A stretch of DNA of 40,868 bases, taken from contig JAEXNT010000039.1 of the NCBI GenBank assembly GCA_023439545.1, positions 1 through 40,868 of the forward strand, read 5' to 3'. The position numbers were made by a program, and so were the translations under genes. Source of the DNA: Bacillota bacterium. Its GTDB lineage: Bacteria; Bacillota; Clostridia; Acetivibrionales; DTU013. The notes beneath the pieces were generated by a model. It was not told where the DNA came from. It did no database searches and saw nothing but the letters and a program-made list of their open reading frames with translations. This document shows positions 22,255 through 30,386 of this stretch, one piece after another (position 1 is the first letter of the stretch; the number at the start of each line of letters is the position of its first letter).

Positions 22255-24615
22255 TCACTTTGCAGCCTGGTTGGCCGTTCCGTCAGCCGTTTCGTTTTCT
22301 CTGGCGGCAGACTTTCTTGACATACGGTATTCGCCCGGAGAACACTCCTCATATTTTTTAAAGAACCTCAGAAAGCTCTGTTCATTGTTATAGCCAAGAT
22401 TGAGTGCGATCTCCTTTACTGTCATACCTGTCTGTAAAAGAAGACGCTTTGATTCTTCGACCCTTATATGGTTTATGTAGTTTATTATATTATCTCCGGT
22501 CTCGTCCTTGAATATCTTCCTCAGGTATGAATAGCTCAAGCCGACATTTTCGGCTATTGCATTTATGTCAATATCCTTTCGGTAATTATCATGTATATAT
22601 TCGAGCGTACGGTCAAAATAACCCTTGCTCATGCCTCTGGCGCCGGACATGTACCCGGCGATATGCGTGAACATCTCTATCAGCCATTCCTCTATATCGT
22701 AGATTGTTTCCTTTGCGGAGAGAATATGGTATATGTTGTAACTGCTGCCGAAGATCATACCTATGTTCAGGTTCTGGTCCAGCAGCAGTTTGACTGTATT
22801 GACGGCAAGCTGTGTAAATATCTGCACTATGTTTTCATAATTTATACTTTCCTGCAATCGAACTTCTCCGACAAGTTCCTTTACAGTATCATCGATTTTT
22901 TCCGTTATTCCCGAATTGATCATGTTGAAAAGCTGCTTTTCACGCGTATACGGGTAAAAATAAACTGATTCGCCGTTTTCGACGTTCTTCCATAAATTGA
23001 TGCTTCCATAGCCGGTAATCAACCTATATTTGAGCGCTTCCAGGGCATGTTCGAAGGAATCTGCAACGCCGGACTGATTTCTGAAGGTATTGCCGATACC
23101 AATCGATATGGTATTATCCAATACCTTCGACAACTCTTCCTGAACCTTCTCAAATATATTTTTCAGGTCGACGTCGATATCAAATTCTTTTACATGGTTA
23201 ACTATGATCGCTAATCCTTTTCTTTGATAAAGCAGTCCCGCGCAATTGTATTCCCTGCTGATGAGCTGTTCGGACACATCGAGAATGAACGCTTTCATGT
23301 ATTCCTGCTGCTCTCTGCTGTAAGCCTTGGCGAATTCGTCGTACTTATCGATAAATATAGCTACGCATGTGAAACATTCAAAAGAAAAATCAATCCCGGT
23401 AAATTCCTTGTCCATATCCTTCGAAAATTTGCCTTGAAGAAGGTTCATGAGATAAGCGTTGCGATTGTTGTTTCTAGTACTCTCGAGCAGTGAAAACAGC
23501 CTGTCCTCTTCATGTATCATTCTTTCGAATGCTTTTGATATGATAGCCATTTCACTGTCATTGCTTTTAATGTCTACGCCCCTTTTGATCCTTATATCCT
23601 CTACAAGCTTGTCAAGAGGGCTCGATATCTTCTTTGAAAAGATATATGCGGCTAAAATACCCAAAGCCAAAAATGCCATTGATATGCATATGGTTCTTAT
23701 TATAAGTGAGTTTACCTTACTTGTGAGTACTGTCATGGGGAAGGTACCGATATATATCCAGTTATTGAAATCGGATTTGAAGTATGTAACAAGCTGCTGT
23801 CCGTTACCCTCACTGTTGACCAGATAGCCTTCGGTACTCGAACTATCGCATATCTTGCTTATATAATCCTTTTTAAGCCTTGTCCCGACCAGTTTTTCAT
23901 CTATGTTGGAGATCACGTCGCCATCCCTGTTGATAATCATGATATAACCTTCATCCATGGAACTATGGCTGTTGATCATATCGCGCAGCTTTTTTTCATA
24001 AACATTGAAAATCAGCGTACCCTTGACTCCCGTAGTATATGGAGTGAATGAATAAAACAGCGTTATGACCTTGTATTCGGCTCCTTGCTCATTCAGTTCG
24101 GAATTTCTTATCGTTCTGTTATGTATGTAAATATTACCGGGCTGATATTCCTTGAATTTGTTATAGTCGTCTACCCAACTCTTGTCCAGGAATATATCCT
24201 TTTCAACGATTCCCTGCGTTGAAGTGAGCAGGTAATCCGCGCCGTCGGGATAAAGATATACTGATTGCAGCATTTCATTTGCGCTCGAAAGATTGGTAAT
24301 TGTGTCATGCAGACTATAAGCCTTCATCATTTCATCGGAATCAGAAAACAGCTTATCCAGTGAATATATGTTGGAGATATCTTCCATATCTCCATCCATA
24401 CTTAATTTCAAAGCATCCATGTAAATGTCCTGAGCCACGACTTCCGTGATACTGCCGGCAGTCTTCAGCTTGCCTATGTAAAGCTTGCTTATCTCGCTCT
24501 CGGAGTACTTTATCACTTCATAGCTCAGTATGGTCGTAATAATTATCATTGGAACTGCAATGAGAAGAGTTAGTCCTGTAAAGAATTTAAAAAACAGAGA
24601 TTTATTTCTCATCAT
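22255..24615 (-). CDS. Membrane-bound AraC-family regulator with extracellular sensor domain
   Basis: About 787 residues from the first of two adjacent ATG codons (24615, MMRNKSLFFKFFTG), preceded by GGTGATA. Membrane helices at about 10-32 and 300-325 flank a Cache-like outer domain of some 270 residues. A HAMP-like stretch follows (KKISSPLDKLVEDIR), then a central GGDEF-fold-like region without an active motif. The C-terminal AraC double helix-turn-helix (about 680-775) has YFDRTLEYIHDNYRKDIDIN, GLSYSYLRKIFKDETG, VKEIALNLGYNNEQSFLRFF and KKYEECSPGEYR. Such one-piece regulators often sense carbohydrates and control adjacent ABC importers. It lies downstream of the binding-protein gene but after a terminator, so it has its own promoter. 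Confidence 0.88.
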   Translation of the reverse strand: MMRNKSLFFKFFTGLTLLIAVPMIIITTILSYEVIKYSESEISKLYIGKLKTAGSITEVVAQDIYMDALKLSMDGDMEDISNIYSLDKLFSDSDEMMKAYSLHDTITNLSSANEMLQSVYLYPDGADYLLTSTQGIVEKDIFLDKSWVDDYNKFKEYQPGNIYIHNRTIRNSELNEQGAEYKVITLFYSFTPYTTGVKGTLIFNVYEKKLRDMINSHSSMDEGYIMIINRDGDVISNIDEKLVGTRLKKDYISKICDSSSTEGYLVNSEGNGQQLVTYFKSDFNNWIYIGTFPMTVLTSKVNSLIIRTICISMAFLALGILAAYIFSKKISSPLDKLVEDIRIKRGVDIKSNDSEMAIISKAFERMIHEEDRLFSLLESTRNNNRNAYLMNLLQGKFSKDMDKEFTGIDFSFECFTCVAIFIDKYDEFAKAYSREQQEYMKAFILDVSEQLISREYNCAGLLYQRKGLAIIVNHVKEFDIDVDLKNIFEKVQEELSKVLDNTISIGIGNTFRNQSGVADSFEHALEALKYRLITGYGSINLWKNVENGESVYFYPYTREKQLFNMINSGITEKIDDTVKELVGEVRLQESINYENIVQIFTQLAVNTVKLLLDQNLNIGMIFGSSYNIYHILSAKETIYDIEEWLIEMFTHIAGYMSGARGMSKGYFDRTLEYIHDNYRKDIDINAIAENVGLSYSYLRKIFKDETGDNIINYINHIRVEESKRLLLQTGMTVKEIALNLGYNNEQSFLRFFKKYEECSPGEYRMSRKSAARENETADGTANQAAK

Positions 24616-24705
24616 TATCACCATTATGTTAACGATACATAAATAATAACATAGGCTTACAGGTAATACAATCAATAATTAAACCGGGAGTTAATGCCAT
24701 AACAC

Positions 24706-24738
24706 ATAAAAAAGCCGGAGCGAAAAGCTCCGGCCCTT
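24706..24738 (-). terminator. Terminator after the solute-binding protein gene
   Basis: GCCGGAGC (24714-24721) pairs with GCTCCGGC (24727-24734) around GAAAA. On the minus strand a TTTTTTATG tract follows. Confidence 0.92.
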
Positions 24739-24761
24739 TACTTACCTTTCAGGCATCCGTA

Positions 24762-26567
24762 TTAATCGTTCGGATGATCCTGTTTCCACAACAATCTGCG
24801 TTCTTTCATGACATCGTTACCGCCGACTTTCATGAATTCGGTGATCATCTTGGTCCAGGTAGCATCAAATTCAGAAGGTTTGCAGGCAATAGTCTTTGCA
24901 AAGACTTCTTTGGACTTGTCTGTAAGAGTCTTTACATACTTGCCCTGCTGTTCCGACGGGATTGATACTACAGGTTCTATGTAAGAGTTAGTGAGCGCTA
25001 TTGTATAGGATTTTACGTAGATATCCTTGAGAGTCTCGCCGTAGCCAAGGGAGTTGATCTTTATGTTCTTTGCCATATCGCCGGTATCGATACCGTTGAG
25101 GATAAGAGTATAATCGATATTGTTAAGTGAGTTGAACTGCTTGTCACCTGTCTTTACAGGCTGGTAAACCGGCAGTCCGTTCTGCATGGTGTAACCTACT
25201 CCCTCTTCACCATACTGCAGGAAGAAGATAACATCCTTGTTGGACATCCAGTTCAGGTACCTTATGGCTTCGTTGACTCTCTTTTCACTGGTCTTCGGGA
25301 CGAATATCCTTAAACCTGACTGATCGTAAACGGGCTTGGTCGTAAGACCGTCCTTGTCCTTGAAGGGATCGATCGGCTGGAAATCAAAGTCCGGGTATTT
25401 TGCCTTCATCGTCGGTATATATCCCGTGCCGGCAGATCTTAACGGCAAATCGTAATTCTGAATGTAGGAACCAACCTGGTTGTTTGCAAAGTCGGAATCC
25501 AGTATCTTTCCTTCGGTATCGAGAGCAAATTCCTTGCTGATAAGTCCTTCGCTGTACATCTTGTTGAGGAATCTTACGCCTTCCTTATAACCGGGAGCGG
25601 TAAGCTTCATAATACCGCTTGCCAGATAACGGGACTGATCGTCCTTTGCTGTGCAGAAGGATTCAAGGAGGTTTTTCGCCGTCCACTGTACGTCGTTTGT
25701 CATAGCGAACGGAACGACTTTTCCAGCCTTGGCCGGGTTCTTTTCCTTGAAGATCTTCATTGTGTTGTACCATTCATCCCTGGTCGTAGGAGTTGAAAGT
25801 CCGACTGCCTTCAGCCAGTCCATTCTGATCCAGGTGTTCTGTGAAGCGTTGATTATTCTCTTTGCAGGAATATTCCACAGATCGCCGTACCATCTGCCCA
25901 TTTTCACAAGAGCAGGTCCCATGAACTTTTCAAGATCCTGTCCATAAGCATTGAATGCTGTATCGAGCTGAGTCAGACCGCCTTGTTTGTAATAATTGAA
26001 AACGAGGTCTGTAGTGTATGTAAATGCTATATCAGGAGTCTGATTCGACGCCATCCAGATATTCAGCTTGTCATCTGAAGTCCATCTGGGAGCGGAGACA
26101 AATTTGAGGTTTATGTCCGGATTAGCTTTGTGGAACTGTTCCTGGATCCATTTGGAGTAGAAGTTGTTATCCGGAGGAGTGCCGCCGACATTACCTCTGT
26201 CGAATACCATTACGCTCAAATTCGTAACAGCCTTCGCTTTAACGGTTACGGCAACAGTTGCCTTCAAAGCGGCGTTACTAACGCTTGTAACAGTAATGGT
26301 CGCCTTACCTACTCCAACCGCCTTTATTGCGCCGTCAGCGGTTACAGTAGCGATTTTGGCGTCGCTGGATGCATAAGTCAACCTTGTCTGAGTAGTATTT
26401 TTCGGCGTGAAAGTTGCGTTCAACTGGCTGGAAGCGCCAACATCCAATGTAACACTGGTCTTATCGAGCTTGAAGCCAGTTATCTTGACGGCTGATATGG
26501 CATACGCGGGTATAACCATAGTCATAACGAGCAAGATACAAATAATGGTTGAAATTACCTTCTTCAT
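24762..26567 (-). CDS. Extracellular sugar-binding protein with N-terminal Ig-like (BIG2) domain
   Basis: This is a 601-residue protein. The signal peptide ends at IPAYA (about residue 23) and has no lipobox Cys, unusual for a Gram-positive ABC binding protein. Residues about 27-112 are a bacterial Ig-like group 2 domain: FKLDKTSVTLDVGASSQL, YASSDAKIATVTADGAIKAV and GKATITVTS. The rest is a family 1 solute-binding domain of the LplA/YtcQ type (KWIQEQFHKANPDINLKFVS, NQTPDIAFTYT, WIRMDWLKAVGLSTPTTRDE). It is the binding partner of the permeases at 27309-29168, probably for hemicellulose oligosaccharides. The Ig-like domain may hold it to the wall in place of a lipid anchor. Confidence 0.9.
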   Translation of the reverse strand: MKKVISTIICILLVMTMVIPAYAISAVKITGFKLDKTSVTLDVGASSQLNATFTPKNTTQTRLTYASSDAKIATVTADGAIKAVGVGKATITVTSVSNAALKATVAVTVKAKAVTNLSVMVFDRGNVGGTPPDNNFYSKWIQEQFHKANPDINLKFVSAPRWTSDDKLNIWMASNQTPDIAFTYTTDLVFNYYKQGGLTQLDTAFNAYGQDLEKFMGPALVKMGRWYGDLWNIPAKRIINASQNTWIRMDWLKAVGLSTPTTRDEWYNTMKIFKEKNPAKAGKVVPFAMTNDVQWTAKNLLESFCTAKDDQSRYLASGIMKLTAPGYKEGVRFLNKMYSEGLISKEFALDTEGKILDSDFANNQVGSYIQNYDLPLRSAGTGYIPTMKAKYPDFDFQPIDPFKDKDGLTTKPVYDQSGLRIFVPKTSEKRVNEAIRYLNWMSNKDVIFFLQYGEEGVGYTMQNGLPVYQPVKTGDKQFNSLNNIDYTLILNGIDTGDMAKNIKINSLGYGETLKDIYVKSYTIALTNSYIEPVVSIPSEQQGKYVKTLTDKSKEVFAKTIACKPSEFDATWTKMITEFMKVGGNDVMKERRLLWKQDHPND

Positions 26568-26737
26568 AAATACCCTCCTGTTTTAATAGATTAATAACTT
26601 GTAACTACCTGCTGAATCAACTTCTTCCATGACTCTTACAGCATGGAATACTGCATGCACCTCCTTAATTCCGCTCTCCGGGCAAATTTTTGTCTTCTGT
26701 TGAATTTATGTGAAAAATTTGATACATCAATTCACTG

Positions 26738-27247
26738 TTACTTTTGTGAAAACTCTACTATATTGTCTGCATAAACAAGCATAAGGTGTCCCGAAGCCGA
26801 ATCGATATATACATCCGCGAAGTCGTTGGCTGCCACTTCAACCTTCAGTACGCCATCCTTGAAGGATGCATTGTATTTCCCGTCATTGTCTTCGTATGTA
26901 TAGTTATCACCGTCTTTTACAATATTTGCAAAGCGCGAGGAATCAGTGACATCAACCCAGCTGCCTAACAGATCGTCGACCTTCTTACTGGTATCCGCTT
27001 CCTCTGCGACCTGATCGGAAGCCATCTGTTCCACTGTCTGAACCGTTGTAGCCGCCTCTGTTCCCGCTCCCGATGTTGCAGTTGTTCCTGTAGCCGCTTC
27101 AGCATCAGTCGGACTCTCGGTTGAAGTAGCTATCGATTGTACAAGCGAACCCTCGTTTGCAGATGAACCGCCGCCGCCGCATCCGACAAGCGTTAACGAC
27201 ATAACTGCCAACAACATTCCAACAACCAGAAACTTTTTACCTTTCAT
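26738..27247 (-). CDS. Small lipoprotein in the sugar ABC operon
   Basis: This 169-residue protein has a lipoprotein signal ending LTLVGC (Cys23), followed by a Gly/Ser run. A Thr/Ala/Ser-rich spacer runs to about residue 90. The C-terminal 75 residues form a small beta domain beginning DDLLGSWVDVTDSSRFANI, with YTYEDNDGKYNASFKDG, a layout like lipocalin-type or META-like folds. It lies between the permease and binding-protein genes on the same strand. It could be a membrane-anchored accessory for the unanchored binding protein next to it, but that is inference. Confidence 0.75.
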   Translation of the reverse strand: MKGKKFLVVGMLLAVMSLTLVGCGGGGSSANEGSLVQSIATSTESPTDAEAATGTTATSGAGTEAATTVQTVEQMASDQVAEEADTSKKVDDLLGSWVDVTDSSRFANIVKDGDNYTYEDNDGKYNASFKDGVLKVEVAANDFADVYIDSASGHLMLVYADNIVEFSQK

Positions 27248-27308
27248 TTCGATTACCCCTTTTTTTTGTTATGTATTTTTATTACCGTAAAAAGTTTACC
27301 GTAAAAGG

Positions 27309-28181
27309 TTAACCTTTTATTGCGCCTATCATAACACCCGAAATAAAGTACCTCTGCAGCCAGGGATATACAAGTAATATCGGTACCGTTGCGAACATTA
27401 CCGAAGCCGCCTTGAGACTTTCAGGCGCGATCTGCGTTATGGACGAGCCTTCCTGTTGGGCTATCTCCGACAGCTGGTTATTGTAGATCATCTGGTAAAG
27501 CTTCATCTGGAGCGGGAAATATTCCTGTTTGCTGATATATATAAGAGCATCCTGGAACCCATTCCAGCGTCCTACTGCGTAGAACAGGGTCAAAGTCGCA
27601 AGTACAGGGGTCGAGAGAGGTATTACTATTTTTGTCAGGATCACAAAATACGATGCTCCATCAAGAAATGCAGATTCTTCAAGGCTTTCAGGCAGATTTG
27701 AGAAGAAGGTCTTGAGTATGATCATGTTGAATGCGCTCAGACAATAGGGTATGATCAGCGCCGCAGGCTTGTCGATCATATTCAGTGACTTTACCAGAAC
27801 ATATTCCGGGATCATACCGCCACCGAAATACATTGTTATAATTATCAGCAGCAGAAAGAAATTTCTGCCCTTCAGATTCTTCTTGGTAAGCGGATATGCG
27901 CAAAGTATTGTCATAACGATACTCAGAACTGCGCCTACTACAGTGATCCAAATTGTGAATACCATTGAATTCATCATCGACTTGTCCGCAAATACCGCAG
28001 AATAAGACTGCATCGTAAACTCCACCGGCCAAAGAAGCACTCTCCTTGAAGCAATTGCCATATTTGAGCTGAAGGAAACTGCCAGTATATATACCATAGG
28101 CAGAAGGCAGACAATGGAAGTGAAACCAATTATAAAGACCATCGTCCAGTCAAAAGCTTTATCATTCAAACCACGTTTCAT
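27309..28181 (-). CDS. Sugar ABC transporter permease, LplC/YtcP type (CUT1)
   Basis: This 290-residue inner-membrane subunit has about six helices. The EAA loop that contacts the ATPase is visible: LEESAFLDGASYFVILTKIV and IPLSTPVLATL. The C-terminus PWLQRYFISGVMIGAIKG is typical of YtcP/LplC proteins in oligosaccharide importers. It follows the partner permease by 30 bases. No ATPase gene is present in this locus, which fits CUT1 systems that share one MsmX/UgpC-like ATPase encoded elsewhere. Confidence 0.92.
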   Translation of the reverse strand: MKRGLNDKAFDWTMVFIIGFTSIVCLLPMVYILAVSFSSNMAIASRRVLLWPVEFTMQSYSAVFADKSMMNSMVFTIWITVVGAVLSIVMTILCAYPLTKKNLKGRNFFLLLIIITMYFGGGMIPEYVLVKSLNMIDKPAALIIPYCLSAFNMIILKTFFSNLPESLEESAFLDGASYFVILTKIVIPLSTPVLATLTLFYAVGRWNGFQDALIYISKQEYFPLQMKLYQMIYNNQLSEIAQQEGSSITQIAPESLKAASVMFATVPILLVYPWLQRYFISGVMIGAIKG

Positions 28182-28211
28182 TATATAAACCCTCCATTGA
28201 TATCGATTTAT

Positions 28212-29168
28212 TTACCAGATTCCCTGTTCTCCGACCTTATTTGCTATATAGTTGGTTGAAAGCAGGAATACCAAACCGACAACCGACTGAAACAGGCCGA
28301 CTGCAGTAGCAATAGTGAATTGGAAGGATTTTATGCCCATTCTGTATGTAAAGGTACTTATTACTTCGGCAAAATCCATAACATAATTGTTTCCGACGAC
28401 ATATGGCCTGTCGAAGCCTATGGAAAGCATTCTTCCGACCTGCATAATCAGCAGTATGATAATCGTTGATTTCAATCCCGGAAGAGTGATGTGCCAAATC
28501 CTTCTGAGCCTGCTGGCGCCGTCCACCATGGCTGCTTCATATAGTTCCTGGTTTATTCCGGCAATAGCTGCAAGATATAAAATAGTACCCCAGCCGACGC
28601 CCTGCCAGATACCCAGAAGAGTGTATGTGGCCAGCCACATGTAGGGGTCAGTCAGGAACGGTATCGGCTGAAGGCCGAGTTTACCGAGGAATATATTGAT
28701 AAGACCGGATTCAGGAGCAAAAAGCTGTAGCGAAATGCTTCCTATAATGACCCATGAAAGGAAGTGCGGGAGGTATAATACGGTCTGCGATGCTTTTTTA
28801 TACCATTTTATATTGATTTCACTAAGCGCGATAGCCAATATTACAGGCGCCGGAAAACCGAAAACAAGATCGAGAAAGTTCAGCAAAAATGTATTTCGTA
28901 CAGCCTGGACAAACTGAGGCATCTGAAAAATTTCCCTGAATGCGTCGAACCCGATCCATGGGCTCTTCCAAACACCTTCAAAGATGTTATATTCTTTGAA
29001 GGCAATTATAATACCGTACATTGGACCGTACTTGAAAATAAGGAAGTACGCTATCGGTAAAAGCATAAATAGGTAGAGCATATAAGTGTTTTTTAAATAT
29101 AACAAATTACGTGATAATTTAGCGCCCGCCCCGGTACCAACCACTGCTGCAGTCTTTAGATTTGACAT
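28212..29168 (-). CDS. Sugar ABC transporter permease, LplB/YteP type (CUT1)
   Basis: This is a 318-residue permease with about six helices. Markers are LPIAYFLIFKYGPMYGIIIA, FKEYNIFEGVWKSPWIG, the EAA loop ELYEAAMVDGASRLRRIWHI with TLPGLKSTI, and MDFAEVISTFTYRMGI. These fit the LplB/YteP group, which in xylan degraders imports aldouronates and in others rhamnogalacturonan pieces. It is the first gene of the minus-strand operon that continues with the second permease, a lipoprotein and the binding protein. The start lies after AAGGGGTT. Confidence 0.92.
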   Translation of the reverse strand: MSNLKTAAVVGTGAGAKLSRNLLYLKNTYMLYLFMLLPIAYFLIFKYGPMYGIIIAFKEYNIFEGVWKSPWIGFDAFREIFQMPQFVQAVRNTFLLNFLDLVFGFPAPVILAIALSEINIKWYKKASQTVLYLPHFLSWVIIGSISLQLFAPESGLINIFLGKLGLQPIPFLTDPYMWLATYTLLGIWQGVGWGTILYLAAIAGINQELYEAAMVDGASRLRRIWHITLPGLKSTIIILLIMQVGRMLSIGFDRPYVVGNNYVMDFAEVISTFTYRMGIKSFQFTIATAVGLFQSVVGLVFLLSTNYIANKVGEQGIW

Positions 29169-29496
29169 TTGACATAACCCCTTATCACTTTAAAAATAGT
29201 GAATTTCTACCCACGCTGCTATTATATGCTTGTAATTTTTATATATCAATAATGACTTTTGCTTATTATTATCACTTTTAATCATATGTGATATCATTGC
29301 ATCTGATGAGCTAATATTATTATTTTCGACTAAAAATTGAAATAGATAATCTAAAGTTTATTTGTACTATCTAAACAGATATTGTTTTTTTAGCCGAATC
29401 CTATTCTGTCTTTAATTTTTACAAATCAACTGCATTTTGTTCTATTGAATAGTGAATATAGAATCATTATTATAGAATATAAAGTATTACCATTAT
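29169..29496. other. 328-bp AT-rich gap upstream of the sugar ABC operon
   Basis: No gene is visible. Runs such as TATTATTATCAC and ATCATATGTGATAT (a palindrome around 29281-29294) give candidate operator sites for the AraC regulator at 29497 or the YesN-like one. The sequence is much more AT-rich than both neighbours. Confidence 0.5.
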
Positions 29497-30324
29497 TCAC
29501 AGGTGGGTCTTGCCTTTGAGAAGCACAGATGGAGCATAGCCTTTACTGTTTCTGAAAACCTTGCTGAAATAGAACAGGTCGTCGAATCCGCTTTTCACTG
29601 CGGCTTCGCTGACGGTGTAGCCTCCTGTCGAAAGAAGGCTTTCTGCATTATTCACACGTATACGTGTTATATATTGCTTGATGCTGCAGCCATTGGCTTT
29701 TTTAAAATAGGCGCCCAGATAGACAGGGTTCAAGCCGGCAATTGTGGCAAGCTGGTTTAGCTCGATCTTATTCATATAATTATGCAGGATATATTGCTTG
29801 ACGCTTGCCAAACGTTCGTCTTCCTGTTGCATGGGCAGACCTGAAGCAACCCGGTTGAGCAGTTTATCAAGAATCAGCATTAAAATGGCCCTGGCCCGCA
29901 TTTCGTAATTATACGATTTTTCTACCCACACGTGGTCCAGTTCGCTATAGAGGCTGATTATGTCACCGGATATTCCGATTTTCATGACTCTGTCAAACGG
30001 CAGTACGAAATTATCTCTGCCGTCGCCCAGGTTATGGATATGGAAGTTCGTGGCAAACGACTGTATAGGGTCTTCAGGATAGGTATAAGCTTCGCGGATT
30101 TTCCCTTTCGGAATGTAAATGAGATCCCCCTGCTGGAGTTTGCATTCTTCGCCGTCGATAGTGTAAACAGCACGTCCGCCGTATACATAAGTGAGATCGT
30201 GAAAGTCAATGGCCGATTTGACGATGCTCCAGCCCGGCGTACTCTTTCTGTTTACAAAGTATTCTATATCAGGGATGACGTCCGTATAGTTTATCTCCTG
30301 CATAAAAGCACCATATTCCTTCAT
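29497..30324 (-). CDS. AraC-family transcriptional regulator
   Basis: This 275-residue soluble regulator has an N-terminal cupin-like arm (about 30-110, YVYGGRAVYTIDGEECKLQQGD, LIYIPKGKIREAY) that usually binds a sugar. The C-terminal AraC DNA-binding domain (about 170-270) has VKQYILHNYMNKIELNQLAT, LNPVYLGAYFKKANGCSIKQ and SEAAVKSGFDDLFYFSKVFR. An in-frame Met at 30303 preceded by GGTG is an alternative start. It is divergent from the alpha-glucuronidase gene with about 60 bases between them, so it most likely controls that gene and perhaps the transporter operon. Confidence 0.9.
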   Translation of the reverse strand: MKEYGAFMQEINYTDVIPDIEYFVNRKSTPGWSIVKSAIDFHDLTYVYGGRAVYTIDGEECKLQQGDLIYIPKGKIREAYTYPEDPIQSFATNFHIHNLGDGRDNFVLPFDRVMKIGISGDIISLYSELDHVWVEKSYNYEMRARAILMLILDKLLNRVASGLPMQQEDERLASVKQYILHNYMNKIELNQLATIAGLNPVYLGAYFKKANGCSIKQYITRIRVNNAESLLSTGGYTVSEAAVKSGFDDLFYFSKVFRNSKGYAPSVLLKGKTHL

Positions 30325-30386
30325 TGATGCAAAGCTTTGTAACTATTTTACTACATATGCAGTATATACTGCAAGAAAGGCATAAA

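Noticed and set aside
29418..29450. TTTACA followed 16 bases later by TTCTAT, like the TcdR-type promoters
   Set aside because: The -10 is poor, the TGAAG extension and position do not fit a plus-strand gene, and the region is AT-rich enough for chance matches.
30324..30386. Longer alpha-glucuronidase start at 30324
   Set aside because: The extra 21 residues overlap the divergent regulator's start and lack a ribosome site; ATG 30387 has AGAAAGG at the right distance.
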